Source: Ophiocordyceps camponoti-saundersi (nom. inval.)
Taxonomy: Eukaryota > Ascomycota > Sordariomycetes > Hypocreales > Ophiocordycipitaceae
Direction: 5' to 3'
Length of the DNA stretch: 64,000 nucleotides
Assembly (NCBI GenBank): GCA_003339415.1
Contig: PDHQ01000052.1
Location: forward strand, 1 to 64,000
Shown: one piece after another, positions 35,901 through 47,600 of the stretch
Numbering within the stretch: the first letter of the stretch is position 1
How the letters are laid out: each line of letters opens with the position of its first letter
The notes under the pieces: model-generated
Seen by the model: only the letters and a program-made list of their open reading frames with translations
What the model was told of the DNA's origin: nothing
Database searches by the model: none
Program-made: the position numbers and the translations under genes

Positions 35901-36384
35901 ATATTAAGTTTAGAATAAAATCTTATATTATATTAAATTAAATAAATAATAGGCTAAGTATTATCTATAATTAAATATCTAATTAAAGTTATAAAATACT
36001 TATAATATATTAAGTTATTTTTCTAAAAAAAAGACTCTAGTAAATTTAAAAGAAATCTTATAATAGCTAACTTATTAATTAGATATTACTTATTATTATA
36101 TATCCTATATAATTTACTAGTAAACTATACTACGCTTACTTAAGTTAAAATATAAATAGATTACAATATATAAGCTATAGGAAATAGTAATTATTAACTT
36201 CTTAGAACTTATTACGCTTATTAATACTTATAAATATTAATATATTCTAATAGCTATAAATTATATAATATATTTTCTATTAACTTAAGTATATAAAAAT
36301 ATAATTAGCTTAGAGGTAATAGATATATATATATTATATTACTCTAGTAACTTATATAGGTATCTAGGTATATAATTATTTAAT
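32960..36384 (+). pseudogene. pol: W pol remnant: protease, reverse transcriptase, RNase H, integrase
   Basis: A retropepsin-like start lies at 32975 (LDKGFIVNLVN, with a later ILLGR). In another frame, from 34498, reverse transcriptase reads LDISNKF, GFTAPNN, then GLISAPF, with the YxDD motif at 34738-34749 as Y-I-D-N followed by LRSET. In that same frame RNase H appears at 35395 as RRYFISKKEILAIIY, then IDYKG (His of the usual DHK now Tyr). The integrase core is at 36181-36290, with its catalytic Asp positions as Asn in INFLELI (36196) and AINYII (36259). All are single transitions of the RIP type. The pol frame is continuous from reverse transcriptase to integrase and then runs into the island at about 36385. 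Confidence 0.85.
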
Positions 36385-36726
36385 AGAGAGGAAAAACCGG
36401 AGCGCTTAGGGAAAAACCCCTTACTTAATATATTCGGCTAGCTTATAAGCTAACTTCGTCGTATCGGAAAGCTTAATCGTTATAGGAAATATCCGAAATT
36501 ACGCTAATCCTAAGTAAGAGGTACCTATACTTCTTATCGCACGTTTTATCTAAGTTCTAAATAGTTCCGGTATATATATTAGTAGATACTATAGCGAAGA
36601 TAGTTTTTTATTTTATAATCGTACTCTATTACCGGATTATAGTCGCTATTAAAAGGGACCTATTCCTCTAATAACTTACGTTATTTAACTATACCCTTGC
36701 CCCCGTACCTTACCTAAGCCTCGGCC

Positions 36727-36781
36727 GGGTTACTACTCCTACTAAGGGAGGAAAGGAGCCCGGCAGGGTTACTACTCCTAC
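36727..36781. repeat. 39 bp-spaced direct repeat in the W island
   Basis: GGGTTACTACTCCTAC occurs at 36727 and again at 36766. CGG/CCGG sequence flanks both copies. It keeps more C and G than the surrounding element. Confidence 0.8.
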
Positions 36782-36828
36782 CGGGGTTATGCCGGGGTCG
36801 GACCGTACCCTGGCTATATAGTTAAGGT

Positions 36829-36834
36829 AAAAAA
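36829..36834 (-). terminator. T6 run downstream of the tRNA-like sequence
   Basis: On the minus strand TTTTTT follows the tRNA-like 3' end by seven bases. This is the form of an RNA polymerase III terminator and favours a tRNA gene over a SINE, where an early T run would cut the transcript. Confidence 0.45.
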
Positions 36835-36840
36835 TACCCG

Positions 36841-36922
36841 TGCCCTCCGCCGGATTCGAACCGACTACCTCTTTTATAGGAGACTAATATCTCTAAACGC
36901 TTAACTACTACGCTAGGAGGGC
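36841..36922 (-). tRNA. tRNA gene or tRNA-derived sequence, identity unresolved
   Basis: The 82 nt can form a perfect 7 bp acceptor stem (GCCCTCC with GGAGGGC) plus a discriminator A. An A-box-like TAGCGTAGTAGTT and an exact B box, GGTTCGAATCC, sit in the D and T arms, and the T stem pairs GTCGG with CCGGC. Length suggests a class II tRNA (Ser/Leu) or a class I tRNA with a short intron. The anticodon arm does not fold cleanly: GAGA/TCTC leaves a six-base loop without the usual U33, so I do not assign an anticodon. RIP-type change in that arm is likely. It may be a pseudogene or the head of a SINE. Confidence 0.6.
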
Positions 36923-36932
36923 GGTAGTAAAT

Positions 36933-37880
36933 ATATAATAATATTACTAAAGTTTAGTATTTAGCTAGCTTAAAGCTATTTACTTAGATAATAGACGCTA
37001 TTTTGCTAATACTATTATAGAAAATATAGCTAAGTAATATAAAGTTAAATAGAAGTTTAGCTTAGTTTTATACTTTTAGAGTATTAAACTAGCGGAGAGG
37101 TATATTCGATTAGTAAAAAACTAATTACGAAAATAAAGTTTTAAGCGGTCTAGTATCTCCTTAAAACCGTAAAATAAAATATTACCTTAGATTACTAATA
37201 TACTAAATTCTTAAAAAGTTAAGACTTTAGGGGTAACTTTAATAAAGGCTATATTAAGATTTAACCCTATAGTTATATACTAAAATAAAGATATACTTAA
37301 AGCTAAATAATCTAATTTTAACTATTTTAACTAAGATAACTAGATAGTCTATAATTTAGTATTAGCTATAGTAGAAGAAAAAGATATAATCTAAGATATT
37401 TTAGCTAATTTTAATATAACTAAATATAATACTAAGCTATAATATACTTTATAAGTTAATAACTTTATATAGGAAAGGTAAGATAAGGTAAATATATTAT
37501 ATAGGAAGTTTATAATTACGTAGGATAACTTATCTATTATTATTAAGGTTATCTTATTTATTATATATCTAATCTATAGCGTTATTAGATATTAAGTTTT
37601 ACGAAAGCTTTACGTAGACGATTTTAAACTATTTATACTATATAAGGTATATTTAATACCCTTACGGTAGGTAATATAGGATATAGCTACCTAATAAGGC
37701 TATAAGCTAGGCAAAGGAACGGATAAGCTTTAAGGTAAAGACCCTTACGCTTATAGGAACTCGCTATTATAAAAAGTTAGGGGTAAGAAAACGCGTAAAG
37801 TTAAGTAAGAATAGACTAAGAATAATAACTTACTATAATAAATATTAAGTTATTATAATAAGTGTTAATAGTAATTATTA
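36933..37880 (+). pseudogene. W pol 3' part (integrase C-terminal region)
   Basis: The sequence returns to the AT-rich composition of W and probably holds the rest of integrase, since the core before the island is incomplete. I could not identify specific motifs. Past 37840 it turns into short repeats with an inverted GCTAGCT...AGCTAGC element (about 37890-37925). Confidence 0.4.
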
Positions 37881-38579
37881 ATAGCTATTAGCTAGCTGAG
37901 GGGGCTAAGGGGCTAGCTAAGGATCGCTAATAGTTATTTATATTTATTTACCTTACTCGTTATTTTTCTCTTCGGATACTTTATTTCCTATTTTTAGTGC
38001 ACTATACCTTATATACCTTTAACCTCGTATACTTTTATATATATAACCGTATATCTTATATCTTCGTGCATTACCCTATTATTAGCTTCTTTTCTTCTTT
38101 CTTAATTAGATTATCTTTATATACCTAATTAGATTATCTTCGTATACTCGATTAGATTATTTTCGTATACCTTATTTTCTTTTAACTATTCTCTTATTTA
38201 ACTTACCTCTTTTTCTTACTTATATATACGTTTTCTAACTTATCGGATATTAGTTTATATATTACCTCTTTTTCTTACTTATATATACCTTTTTTAACTT
38301 ATCGGATATTAGTTTATATACGATTTCCTATCCCTTTTCTCTCTTTTTATCTTACTAAATATTAACGCTATTATTTTCTTATTATACGCTCCTTTTCCTT
38401 ATTTCTTTTTATTATATATTACGATCTATTATCGCGTATTTTCTTCTCCTTATTATATACTTATTTCTTTTATTATATACTTATTTTTCTTATTATATAT
38501 TATTATCTTTATATATATTATACTCTTATATATTATTTATTTCTTATTTCTTATAGTTATCCCTATATAAGTATACGAA
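37881..38579. other. W spacer with two tandem repeat clusters
   Basis: There is no coding signal. A ~23 bp unit (AATTAGATTATCTT...) occurs three times at 38104-38171. A 59 bp unit starting TTACCTCTTTTTCTTAC occurs twice at 38203-38320. The plus strand is pyrimidine-rich, and the stretch separates pol from the next probable coding region. Confidence 0.75.
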
Positions 38580-40843
38580 ATTATAAATTACCTAATAGAA
38601 GAAAAAATTAACCTTAAGAAAAACCTTACCGTTTATAAATAATATAAGAGTATACGCTAAGAGTTTAAATAATACTAGGAGATATTCTATAAATAAATAA
38701 GGGAAAGTTAGAAATTTAAAATTTTTAAAAACTTAAAAATCTTTCTTATTATAGGTATTTTATATAGCTATATCTTAGCTAAATAAGTAGCTAAAGGAGA
38801 CTAAGTAGCCTAGTACCTTACTAAGGTTATATAGGATAAATTAGCACTTTTAATAATTATAGTAAATATTTAAAAATTCTAGGTCTTAGAATAGGATATT
38901 ATAATAAATATATTGCCGAAAAATTAACCTATAAAGCTAGATAAGCTTTAAAGGTTATATAAGATAGCGTATAATTTCCTTAATATTAAGGTTAAGAGGG
39001 GTAAAGATAGTAAATTTCCTCTAATAATAGAGATTATTATAATAATAAAAGATATAAAAAAATAAATCTTATCTATTATTAGTAAATCTTTCTTAAAAAT
39101 AGCTTAGCATTTATATAATTATATAATTATTAATATTAAATAACTAATTTAAGATAAGCTTAAGGGCTAGGAAGATATAAATATACTAAGAGCCGCCTTA
39201 TCTAAACTAGCACTTAAAGGAAATAGCTATAGTTAGTAATAAGTAATTACTATACTTAGCTCTAAGGCGGGAGCTTAGAATACTAAGAAAATATCTAAGT
39301 TTAAGGTTAATTAGAATATATAACGCGTAATTAAGAGGAGAGCTACCTAGCTTATATTACTAATTTTTATTATAAAACTAATAATTAAATTAATAAATAA
39401 ATAGGAAGAAGATAAATTAGATAGTTATATTTTAATCTCCGTAAATAGAATTAGTAATAAGGATAAATAGCGTTTATTAATAGATAATATACTTACGAAG
39501 ACGCTAATAAAAACGCTAATAAAATTAACGGTAGCTAAGCCGATAACCTTAAGTTTTACTAAAGCGTTTATTCCGATAAGCTTACTAATTCCCTCTTAAA
39601 TAACCCTATTAGGTAGCTAACTAATTCCCTCTTAAATAACCTTATTAGGCTTATTATAGAAATCCGTTAAATAGGGATAAATAAAAATAACCCCTACCTC
39701 TAGTTTAACTACCTAAGTTTTAATAAAGAAAATTATTATATTTACTAAAGCTATTACTTTTAGTTTTACTACCTAGGTTCTAATAACTATTACCTTTAAG
39801 GCTATTACCTTTATTATAATAGCTCTAAGAAAGATAGTTACTCTCTAGATATTTATTCTTATAAAAATAGCTATTTTATAGATTCTTATATTAGTAATAA
39901 TAATCCCGCCTATACTTAAGTAGCTATAAGCTACTTAGATTATTTATATAGTAACTATAAACTTAAATATTTATAAGAAAAAGATATAACTATATTAATA
40001 ACTAAGTAATAAGCTAAGATAGAAGTACTTATAAATATAATAAGCGCTAAGATAAAAATACTTATAATTATTATAAATAAATAGAAAGTTAGATAACGAA
40101 CTAAATAACGAACTATAATAAATAAATAGAGATATTAATAAATAACTAAGATAAGAGAAATTATCCGCTATAAATATATAAAATTTTAGATAGCGATAAA
40201 AATAAAGCGAGGTATTAGATAGATAATATTTATAAAGGAGAATAAAAAAATAATCCTTATAATTCGTAATAAATTAATAAGGATATTTAATTAAACGTCG
40301 CTCTAATTAAAGAAACTCTTAATAAATATAACTAATATTACCTAATTATAAGGGGCTATTAAGGAAATATTACGGGATATTTTCTAGATAATATTAATCC
40401 GGGAGGTTATTAAAGAAGTAATATATAATACTTTTTAATCTACGTTAATTTAAGATACTATTTAAACCCCTCTAAGTATAATTATTAAGTTAATATTACG
40501 CTAGGTAATAAAAGCGTCCTTTAAAAAGTTTAATAAATAAACGATATCGGACCTATCTATATAATATTCTAATTAAATACCTAAATTAAAGAGGCCTATT
40601 ACCGCTACTTAGTTAGGTAATAAAGTAATTAAAAAGGTAAAGCTATTAAACTAAGGATAAGAAGAAAGGTCTCCTACTAAGTTAAGCGGGTTAACGGAAA
40701 TTAGAAGTATGCCGCCCTAACTTAGGCTATTATCTAAGCTATCTCCGGAAGATTACGATGGAGAGATTTAAATAGGTTACGATAAAGAGATTTAGATAAA
40801 GGAGGTAGTCGTAAGCGACTATAATAAAGATACCCCCCTACTT
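38580..40843 (+). pseudogene. Extra probable coding region of W, unknown product
   Basis: A purine-rich plus-strand stretch, about 2.3 kb, between the spacer and the 3' LTR. Near its end (about 40650-40840) one frame is almost uninterrupted, reading for example EERSPTKLSGLTEIRS and SPEDYDGEI, then DYNKDTPLLY. This looks like former protein and not chance AT-rich sequence. It also has a direct repeat (CTAATTCCCTCTTAAATAACC) at about 39587 and 39628. A third ORF after pol is not standard in Ty3/gypsy. It could be a displaced gag, an env-like gene or captured host sequence; I do not recognise it. Confidence 0.45.
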
Positions 40844-41040
40844 TATTAGATAGGTATTAGAGGATAAGGTATTAGAGGATAAGGGATTAGAGGAAAAAGG
40901 AGAGAACTTAGAGAAATTATTATTATTATTAGACTTACTATTAGACTAATATAAAAGGGATCACGACTACTAATGCCCTAATATATAATACTATACGATC
41001 TAATCTAATTTTATAATCTAAGACTAATTAAGGGATTTTA
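40844..41040 (+). repeat. W 3' LTR (197 bp)
   Basis: Same length as the 5' LTR. It differs at a few positions, including ATGCCC here against ATACCC in the 5' copy. A C run (40832-40838) shortly upstream may be part of the former priming tract. Confidence 0.92.
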
Positions 41041-41044
41041 GAAC

Positions 41045-44000
41045 TTATAATATACTAATTTAAAGATCTAGAAGCTATTACCTTAAAGGCCTAGTCCCTC
41101 TTAGATACTTAAGTTAAGGATCTTTTTATAAGTATAGCTAAGCTTAATATTAATAGCTAAGATAATTATTTAAATATTAGGATAGATTTATACTAATATT
41201 AAAAAGAACTATTATCGAAAACCCTTCGCTCTTAAAATAAACTAATACTTAATATTATTATATTTACTACCCTTCCTTTATTAAAATTTCCTAATATATA
41301 TATTAGTGCGGATATTATTATTAAATTTATAAAGGTTTAAAATAAGAATACTTTATATATAAAAGAATTATATAACCTCTTAAATAATAAAATCTATATC
41401 TTAATAAATATTTATTATACTTTAAAGATTTATTTATTATATTTCTATATAATTTTTTTATATATTCTTTTAAAATAAGCTTAATATTATTATTTAAACT
41501 ATATTAATTAATCCTTAACTTTTTATAATATATATCTTTAAATATAAAAATATTTTAATATAAATATTAATTACTCTTATTATTATATAAATTAGATAAT
41601 AATTATATACTTATTTATATACTTTTTATTTCTTAATAATAAGCTTTATAAAGTTTTATAAAAGCTATTTAATAAATTAAACTTTTATTAATATACCCTT
41701 AAACTTAATTATACTAGTAATGCTTTATTATAAACGTTTCTTATTAATACTTATAAAAGCGTCCCTAAACTTAAATTTGCTTTTTTTTAACTTATTAAGA
41801 ATATTAAATCTCTTATATTTAACCTTCGTTTATTATTTAAAATAGTATTTACTTATTAGTTTAGCGCCTTATAATATATTTAATAGCTTATCTAAGCTTA
41901 GCCCCCGCTTACTATAACTCCGCTAAGTTCTTATTACCTTAATTATTAATATTAGAAGACCCTTAACTAGAGTCCGACTTAATATTAAGGCGATACCCGC
42001 GGGAATTCTACTTATACTCCTATATTAAATATATCTTAAAATCGTAAATATTTCGTTTATAGAAAAATAAGATATTAGTTATCTAAATATATTAAAAAAG
42101 AATAATAGTCCGTTTAACGCTTATTTCTCGCTTATTATAAACTTATAAGTAATAACGTTAACTTTAACGCTTATATTACTAATTTTAAAAAACTACAAAA
42201 GTATTAAAAGATAATAATAATAATAATAATAGCTAGATAATTCTAACTTTAAAATTACCTAAGATACTATATTACGCGTTTATATTTATATACTTAATAT
42301 AAATTATAAATATATTATAAATTATAAAAGTTAATAAAATACTTTTTATATTACCTTATACTACTAATATATTTTACTAATTAGTATTATTTTATTTTCT
42401 AACTAAAGATAATTTTTATAAGCTAGCACCTCTTACCGCGCCTACTACTTAGTTTATATTAACTAACTAGTATTTATAAATAACCTTCTAAGGAATCTTA
42501 ATTAATACTAGTATAATATTAATATTAATATTAAGCAAATTTTAGTTTAAAATATTATAAGCTTTAATCCTATCCCTTTCTCTTAATAACTTAACTACTA
42601 GTTAAGTTAATATTAAGTTCGGAGAAAAATAAACTATTTTTTCTATTAGCTTTATAGTAGTTAATACCCTAGTTAGAAAGATTACTTTTTATATTCTCCT
42701 TATATAAATACTATTTTTTCTTTACCTCGCGGATATAAACTAGCTTAGTATTTTCTTCTATAATACTTTAAATTACCTTATATATAAAATAATTAAGGTT
42801 CCCGTTATATATAAATAAAGCTATCTTTAGTTTTTCCTTTCTTTATCCGAAAAAGCTATATTATACCTTATAAAATAGGAAATCCGGCAAATTTATAAGT
42901 AATTCGGATACCTAAGTATCCCTTAACTATACCGTTTTCTTACTTAAGTTAGTTATAATATAAATATAAAAGCTATTAAAGCTATATTTAAAATCTACTA
43001 GTAATATTAACTTATAAGCTTAGCGCTATAATATTTTAAATTCCAATTAAAGAATAATAAGGACTTTAACTTTAAAGTTATTATTAATATCTTATATATT
43101 AACTAGCGCGCTATATTTTATACTATTAATTAAGTAATAAGTTTTTAAGCTACTTATTTCTTATTATTCCTCTTTATTAAAAATATATAAAATACCTTAA
43201 GATTTATATAGATTAATATATACTTTAAGCCTTTAGATTTTATCTAATATAATATTAGTAAAAATTTTAACTTATAAATATTCTATTTTAAAGCTATTAC
43301 CTAAAAGATTATATATACTTAAGTTTTTATTAAAGCTTATTAGTTAGTAGAAAAGGTTAAATAATATTATATTTCGCTTCGATAAGCGTATAAAGTAATC
43401 TTAAATAAACTTTAACTTAATATTAAGCGGGACTCGATTTTATAAATAATAATTAAAGCTATTAATAATACCGCTAAATTAAATAAACTTATCCTTACGC
43501 TTTTTATCTTTAGGGCGTACTTATAAGTTTATTTAAACTCTATATTAACCCTTTTTACTTTTAAATATACTATTACTATCTAAAAGGCTATATTCGAATT
43601 ATAAAAGTTCTATACTTAAAGGATAGTTTCTAACGCCTTATTTATAAGAAACGGACTTAATATATTTAATATATTAAGGCTACCTCTTAATAGCTAAGTT
43701 TGCGTTTAAAAAAAGCTTAGTTAATAAACCGGCCCTTATATATTACTTTTAATTAATAGTTATAATATAATTATTAATTTCCCTTATAAGCTATAATTAT
43801 TTTAGTTAATTTATATTTAATTATTTATATCCTCTTTATATATAAGCTTTAAATTAAGTTTAAATTAAGTTTACCTAGAAACTAGCTTATACCTTATATC
43901 GCCTTATATTACTTTATATTTATATATTATAATATATATTCCTTATAATCTATTTACTAATAATATTTTTATAATATAAAAAGAAAAAGATAATATAGCG

Positions 44001-44283
44001 CTTTTTATTAAGCTTTAGTTTAAAAGAAAAATTATTACCTTAGGGTACCTTTTTAAAGCCTCGGACGCTTAGGAGATTAATAATCTTATTAGCTATAATA
44101 TCTTTTCCTTTAAAAAATAAAACCTTAAGAAATATCGTAAAGTATATATTTTCTAAGCTTAGATAATATAAGAAATTAAAAAAACTAGAATAAACTACCT
44201 ATATAAGAAATCCCGCCTTATTATTATAAGTTATAGCGATAAGGGTAAAGATATTATATTTACTTTATCCCTTATAATTTAAT
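41045..44283 (+). pseudogene. Z interior, second piece (gag/integrase part)
   Basis: It continues Z after W and aligns in reverse with X from about 49290 down to about 46100. In copia order this should cover the end of gag, protease, integrase and the start of reverse transcriptase. Heavy RIP hides the motifs. It ends TTAAT (44279-44283), the left duplication of X. Confidence 0.6.
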
Positions 44284-44695
44284 TATTAGTTAGCCTTCGT
44301 AGTGCGTATACGGGAGTTAATAGCGATTACTAGTACTAAAAGTATAATTCTTTTAGTTTATAATATTTATTTATATCTTCTCTAAAAACGAAGGGAATTC
44401 TACATTTACTTATATATAAAATATCCTTATATATACTCTTTTCTTCTATACTTAATATTAAATTAAGTATAATCTAATCTCTTCCTAAAACTAATCTAAT
44501 ATTAACTAGGAGTTTATTAAAGCTCCTATCTAAAATATTATAATAAAAATATAATCGAAATTTACCTTACTTCTTATTACCTAAGTCCCTTTAATATATC
44601 TTACGTAATATACCCCTTTTCCCCTTACTTTAAGTATATATAGATTTTATTCTATACTAATATAGATTTTTAGTTATTTTTATATAAGTTTAATA
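44284..44695 (-). repeat. X 3' LTR (412 bp)
   Basis: It begins TATTAGTTAGCC and ends TTTAATA. The interior then begins CCGGTAAC. It is homologous to the LTRs at 50172, 51658 and 57544 and, more distantly, to those of Z. Confidence 0.92.
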
Positions 44696-47600
44696 CCGGT
44701 AACTTTTTCTTTTTCGGGAAGGGGCGATTTCTTAGCTTATACTAAGTTTAGGTATTTCTCCTTCTAAGTTATAAAGCTTTAAACTTAGATATTAAAGGTA
44801 TTAATATCGATTAGGCGTTCTAGCGCCTTATTTAGATTATCCTTAATTATAGCGTTTATAAAATTATTTAAACTATTTATTTATTTAATTTCCTTAATTT
44901 CCTAATTTTTATAAGACTCTCTTATTAATATAATATTAATTATTAACTTTTTTTCTTTTATAATCCTAAGCTTTATTAGATATTTATATAGCGAGTATAA
45001 ATTAGTATAGATAATAATTTAGATTACGCTTAATCTAAGTTCGGACTAAATTCTTATTAATATTAAGCTAATAGAGATATTAATATTAAAGCTAGCTAAT
45101 ATCCCGTATATTTCGGACGCTAATATAGATTATATTACCTTTTTATACTTTATTAAGCTTTAGTAGATAATATTCCTAAAAAGCGTAAACTTATCTTTAT
45201 TATTAGTCTCTTATTTAAATATAATAATATATTTAATTTATAAGGATAAATTAGAGTTATTTATAAAAAAATTATTAGTAAAAATATAAAGCTTTATACT
45301 ATTTAGTAATATAAGGATATATTATAATCCTTAGTTTTAATATTTTTACTATTATCGTAGCTTTTTATTAAGCTTTTTATAATCTTTTTTATTTAAAGAT
45401 TACCTCTAAGTAGCGATAGAAAAATTATAAGCGGCTTCGAGTTAATAAATAAAGGCGATATAAGCACCTCGGGCATATTATTCGAGGTATTACTAAGCGT
45501 AATTTAGGGTAAAATAGTTAATAGGTCGAATTTTAGCCGCTTAGCCCTTTTATCGAAAGGAGATCGAACTCGGGGCGAGGTTAATTTAAAATCTATTAAA
45601 ATCTATAATATCCCTAATTTAGAAAATAGTCTTAAGTTTAGTATAAAACTAAGCGGCGGTTATTTACTTATTTTTTAGTTATCTAAAAGCTTTTATACTA
45701 AATATAAGAGTATTATCGGTTTATAGACTAATAAGCTTAAAACGCGCTTAATTACTATATTTAAAAAGGAGGTAGGTATTAAAAGTTAATATCTATATCC
45801 GTAGCTATTAAAAATAGTAATTTTAGTAAGTTCGAAATTAGTAAATATTAGCCTCCGTAATATTATATAGTAGCTTAATAATATAAATTATAATATTTAA
45901 AAAATATTAATTTTTTATCTTAAGGGGAAGCGTAGCGATAATAGTCTTTTTAAAGTTAGATTATAATTATAAGTATACTTAAGTAATATTACGTAAAGCT
46001 AGTTTAAAGCTTAATTAAAAAGTAGCTAAGGTAAAAGCGAGAATAAGCCGCTAGCTAACTTATTATATTATTAAAAATTAAGTAAGAATAATATCTTTAC
46101 CCTTATTATTATAACTTATAATAATAAGCTTAGATTTTTTATATAAGTAGTTAGTACTTATCCCCTTAATTTCCTAAACTATATAAGCTTTAAAAACGCG
46201 AATACTATAATATTTAATAGTATTATATTTTTTAAAAGAAAAGATACCGTAGCTAATAAGGTTATTAATCTCCTAAGTATTTAAAGCTTTAAAAAATTAG
46301 CTAGCTATTATAATCTTTCCTTTAGCTTAAAGCTTAAGGGATAACGATATATTATCTTTTTTTTATATTATAAAAGCGTTATCTATAAAGAGATTTCGAG
46401 GAATATATATAGTAATCCTCGAATAGGGCGTTATTTAGGATAATACCGAAGTTAAGTTAATATTAGAAGGAGGTAAAGTTAATATCGATTTAGGGCTTTT
46501 ATATAAAGGTATTAGAAAGGGGCGGATATATATAAATTAGAAAGAATAAAGTTTATATAAGAGATTAATAGTAATATTATAGCTATTAATAGAGAAAAAA
46601 ATATATAGTTTTATTTATTTACTAAGTTTATACTAAATATAAACTTAGCTATTTAAAAGTAGCTATAGAATATTAAAAATATCGGGGCTATTTTATATAG
46701 ATAGAGTATTACGGATTATTTATTAGGTATAGTATTTTTAGAGTTTAGTTATAGCTTTCTAAATAGTAGTAGCTTATTATAAAATAAAAGGGGTTAGAGC
46801 TAAGTTAAGGTATATATATAAATAAGCTTTAAAAATTAAAAAAGTTAAGATAAGTTTATTAAGTCTTATTATATCGTTAATTACTTTTATAACTATTTAT
46901 AAGATAGAATCCTAACTAATATTAAGTTAAAGTTTAGCTAAAATTACCTTATAAGCGTATTAAAAAGGGGCATAATATTATTTAACTTTCCTAACTAATT
47001 AATATACCTTAATAAGGACTTAAGTATATATAATACCTAAGGTAGCGGCCTTAGAATAAAACTCCTAAAAGTTAAAGTTTTTTCTAGTATTATAATAAAT
47101 AATATTAGAGGGTTTAAAGTAAATATTAATTTAGATTATATAAAAAGTATTTTAAATATCTTTCGCGGAGAGAGATAGGAGAAACTAGGTAGCTTAGAAA
47201 GCTATAGCCTAATCGATAGCGTATAAGATAGCTTATTAGTTAATATAGAGAATATCTATAATAACCTTAAAGTTAAAATCGCGGTTATTTTCTAGCTTAA
47301 ATTTAAACTATTAGAGAGCGTAGGGCTATTTAATTAGTACTAATAATAGATTTTAAAAATAGCCTTAATAGCTTAAATATTAATATTATATTTAGCTTAA
47401 ATAAGTAGTTAGTATAGATAGGATATACTAAGGTATTTAAATTATTTATAAATTTAATATATCTCTTACTTAATAAGATATAATATTACTTTTTCTAAAA
47501 GTAAAAGGAAAAACTAAAAATAACCTTATTTATATATAATAGAGATTTTAATTATATTATAGATAAGGTAATTTAAAATATTACGGAAGAATATCCTTAG

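Larger units (their letters stand above)
36385..36932 (-). other. GC-richer island inside W, with tRNA-like end
   Basis: Where integrase should continue, about 550 bp of different composition appear, with many C and G runs, CCTTGCCCCC and CTGGCT. Its right end is a tRNA-like sequence (minus strand). Its left end (GGAAAAACC then GGGAAAAACCCCTTACTTA) resembles the left end of N at 17370-17410. It could be a tRNA-derived SINE, which often shares an end with a partner LINE, or a captured piece of host DNA with a tRNA gene. Flanking TATATAAT at about 36371 and 36934 is only a weak candidate duplication. Confidence 0.5.
30106..41040 (+). mobile_element. W: 10.9 kb Ty3/gypsy element nested in Z
   Basis: The LTRs at 30106-30302 and 40844-41040 are both exactly 197 bp. 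The flanks repeat GAAC (30102-30105 and 41041-41044). Outside, Z is continuous. The plus-strand interior holds protease, reverse transcriptase, RNase H and integrase remnants in gypsy order. It is long for a gypsy element because it also holds a GC-richer island (36385-36932) and a further 2.3 kb probable coding region before the 3' LTR. Confidence 0.92.

Noticed and set aside
38104..38320. A CRISPR-like array.
   Set aside because: Units are adjacent without unique spacers, and the sequence is a fungal retroelement interior.
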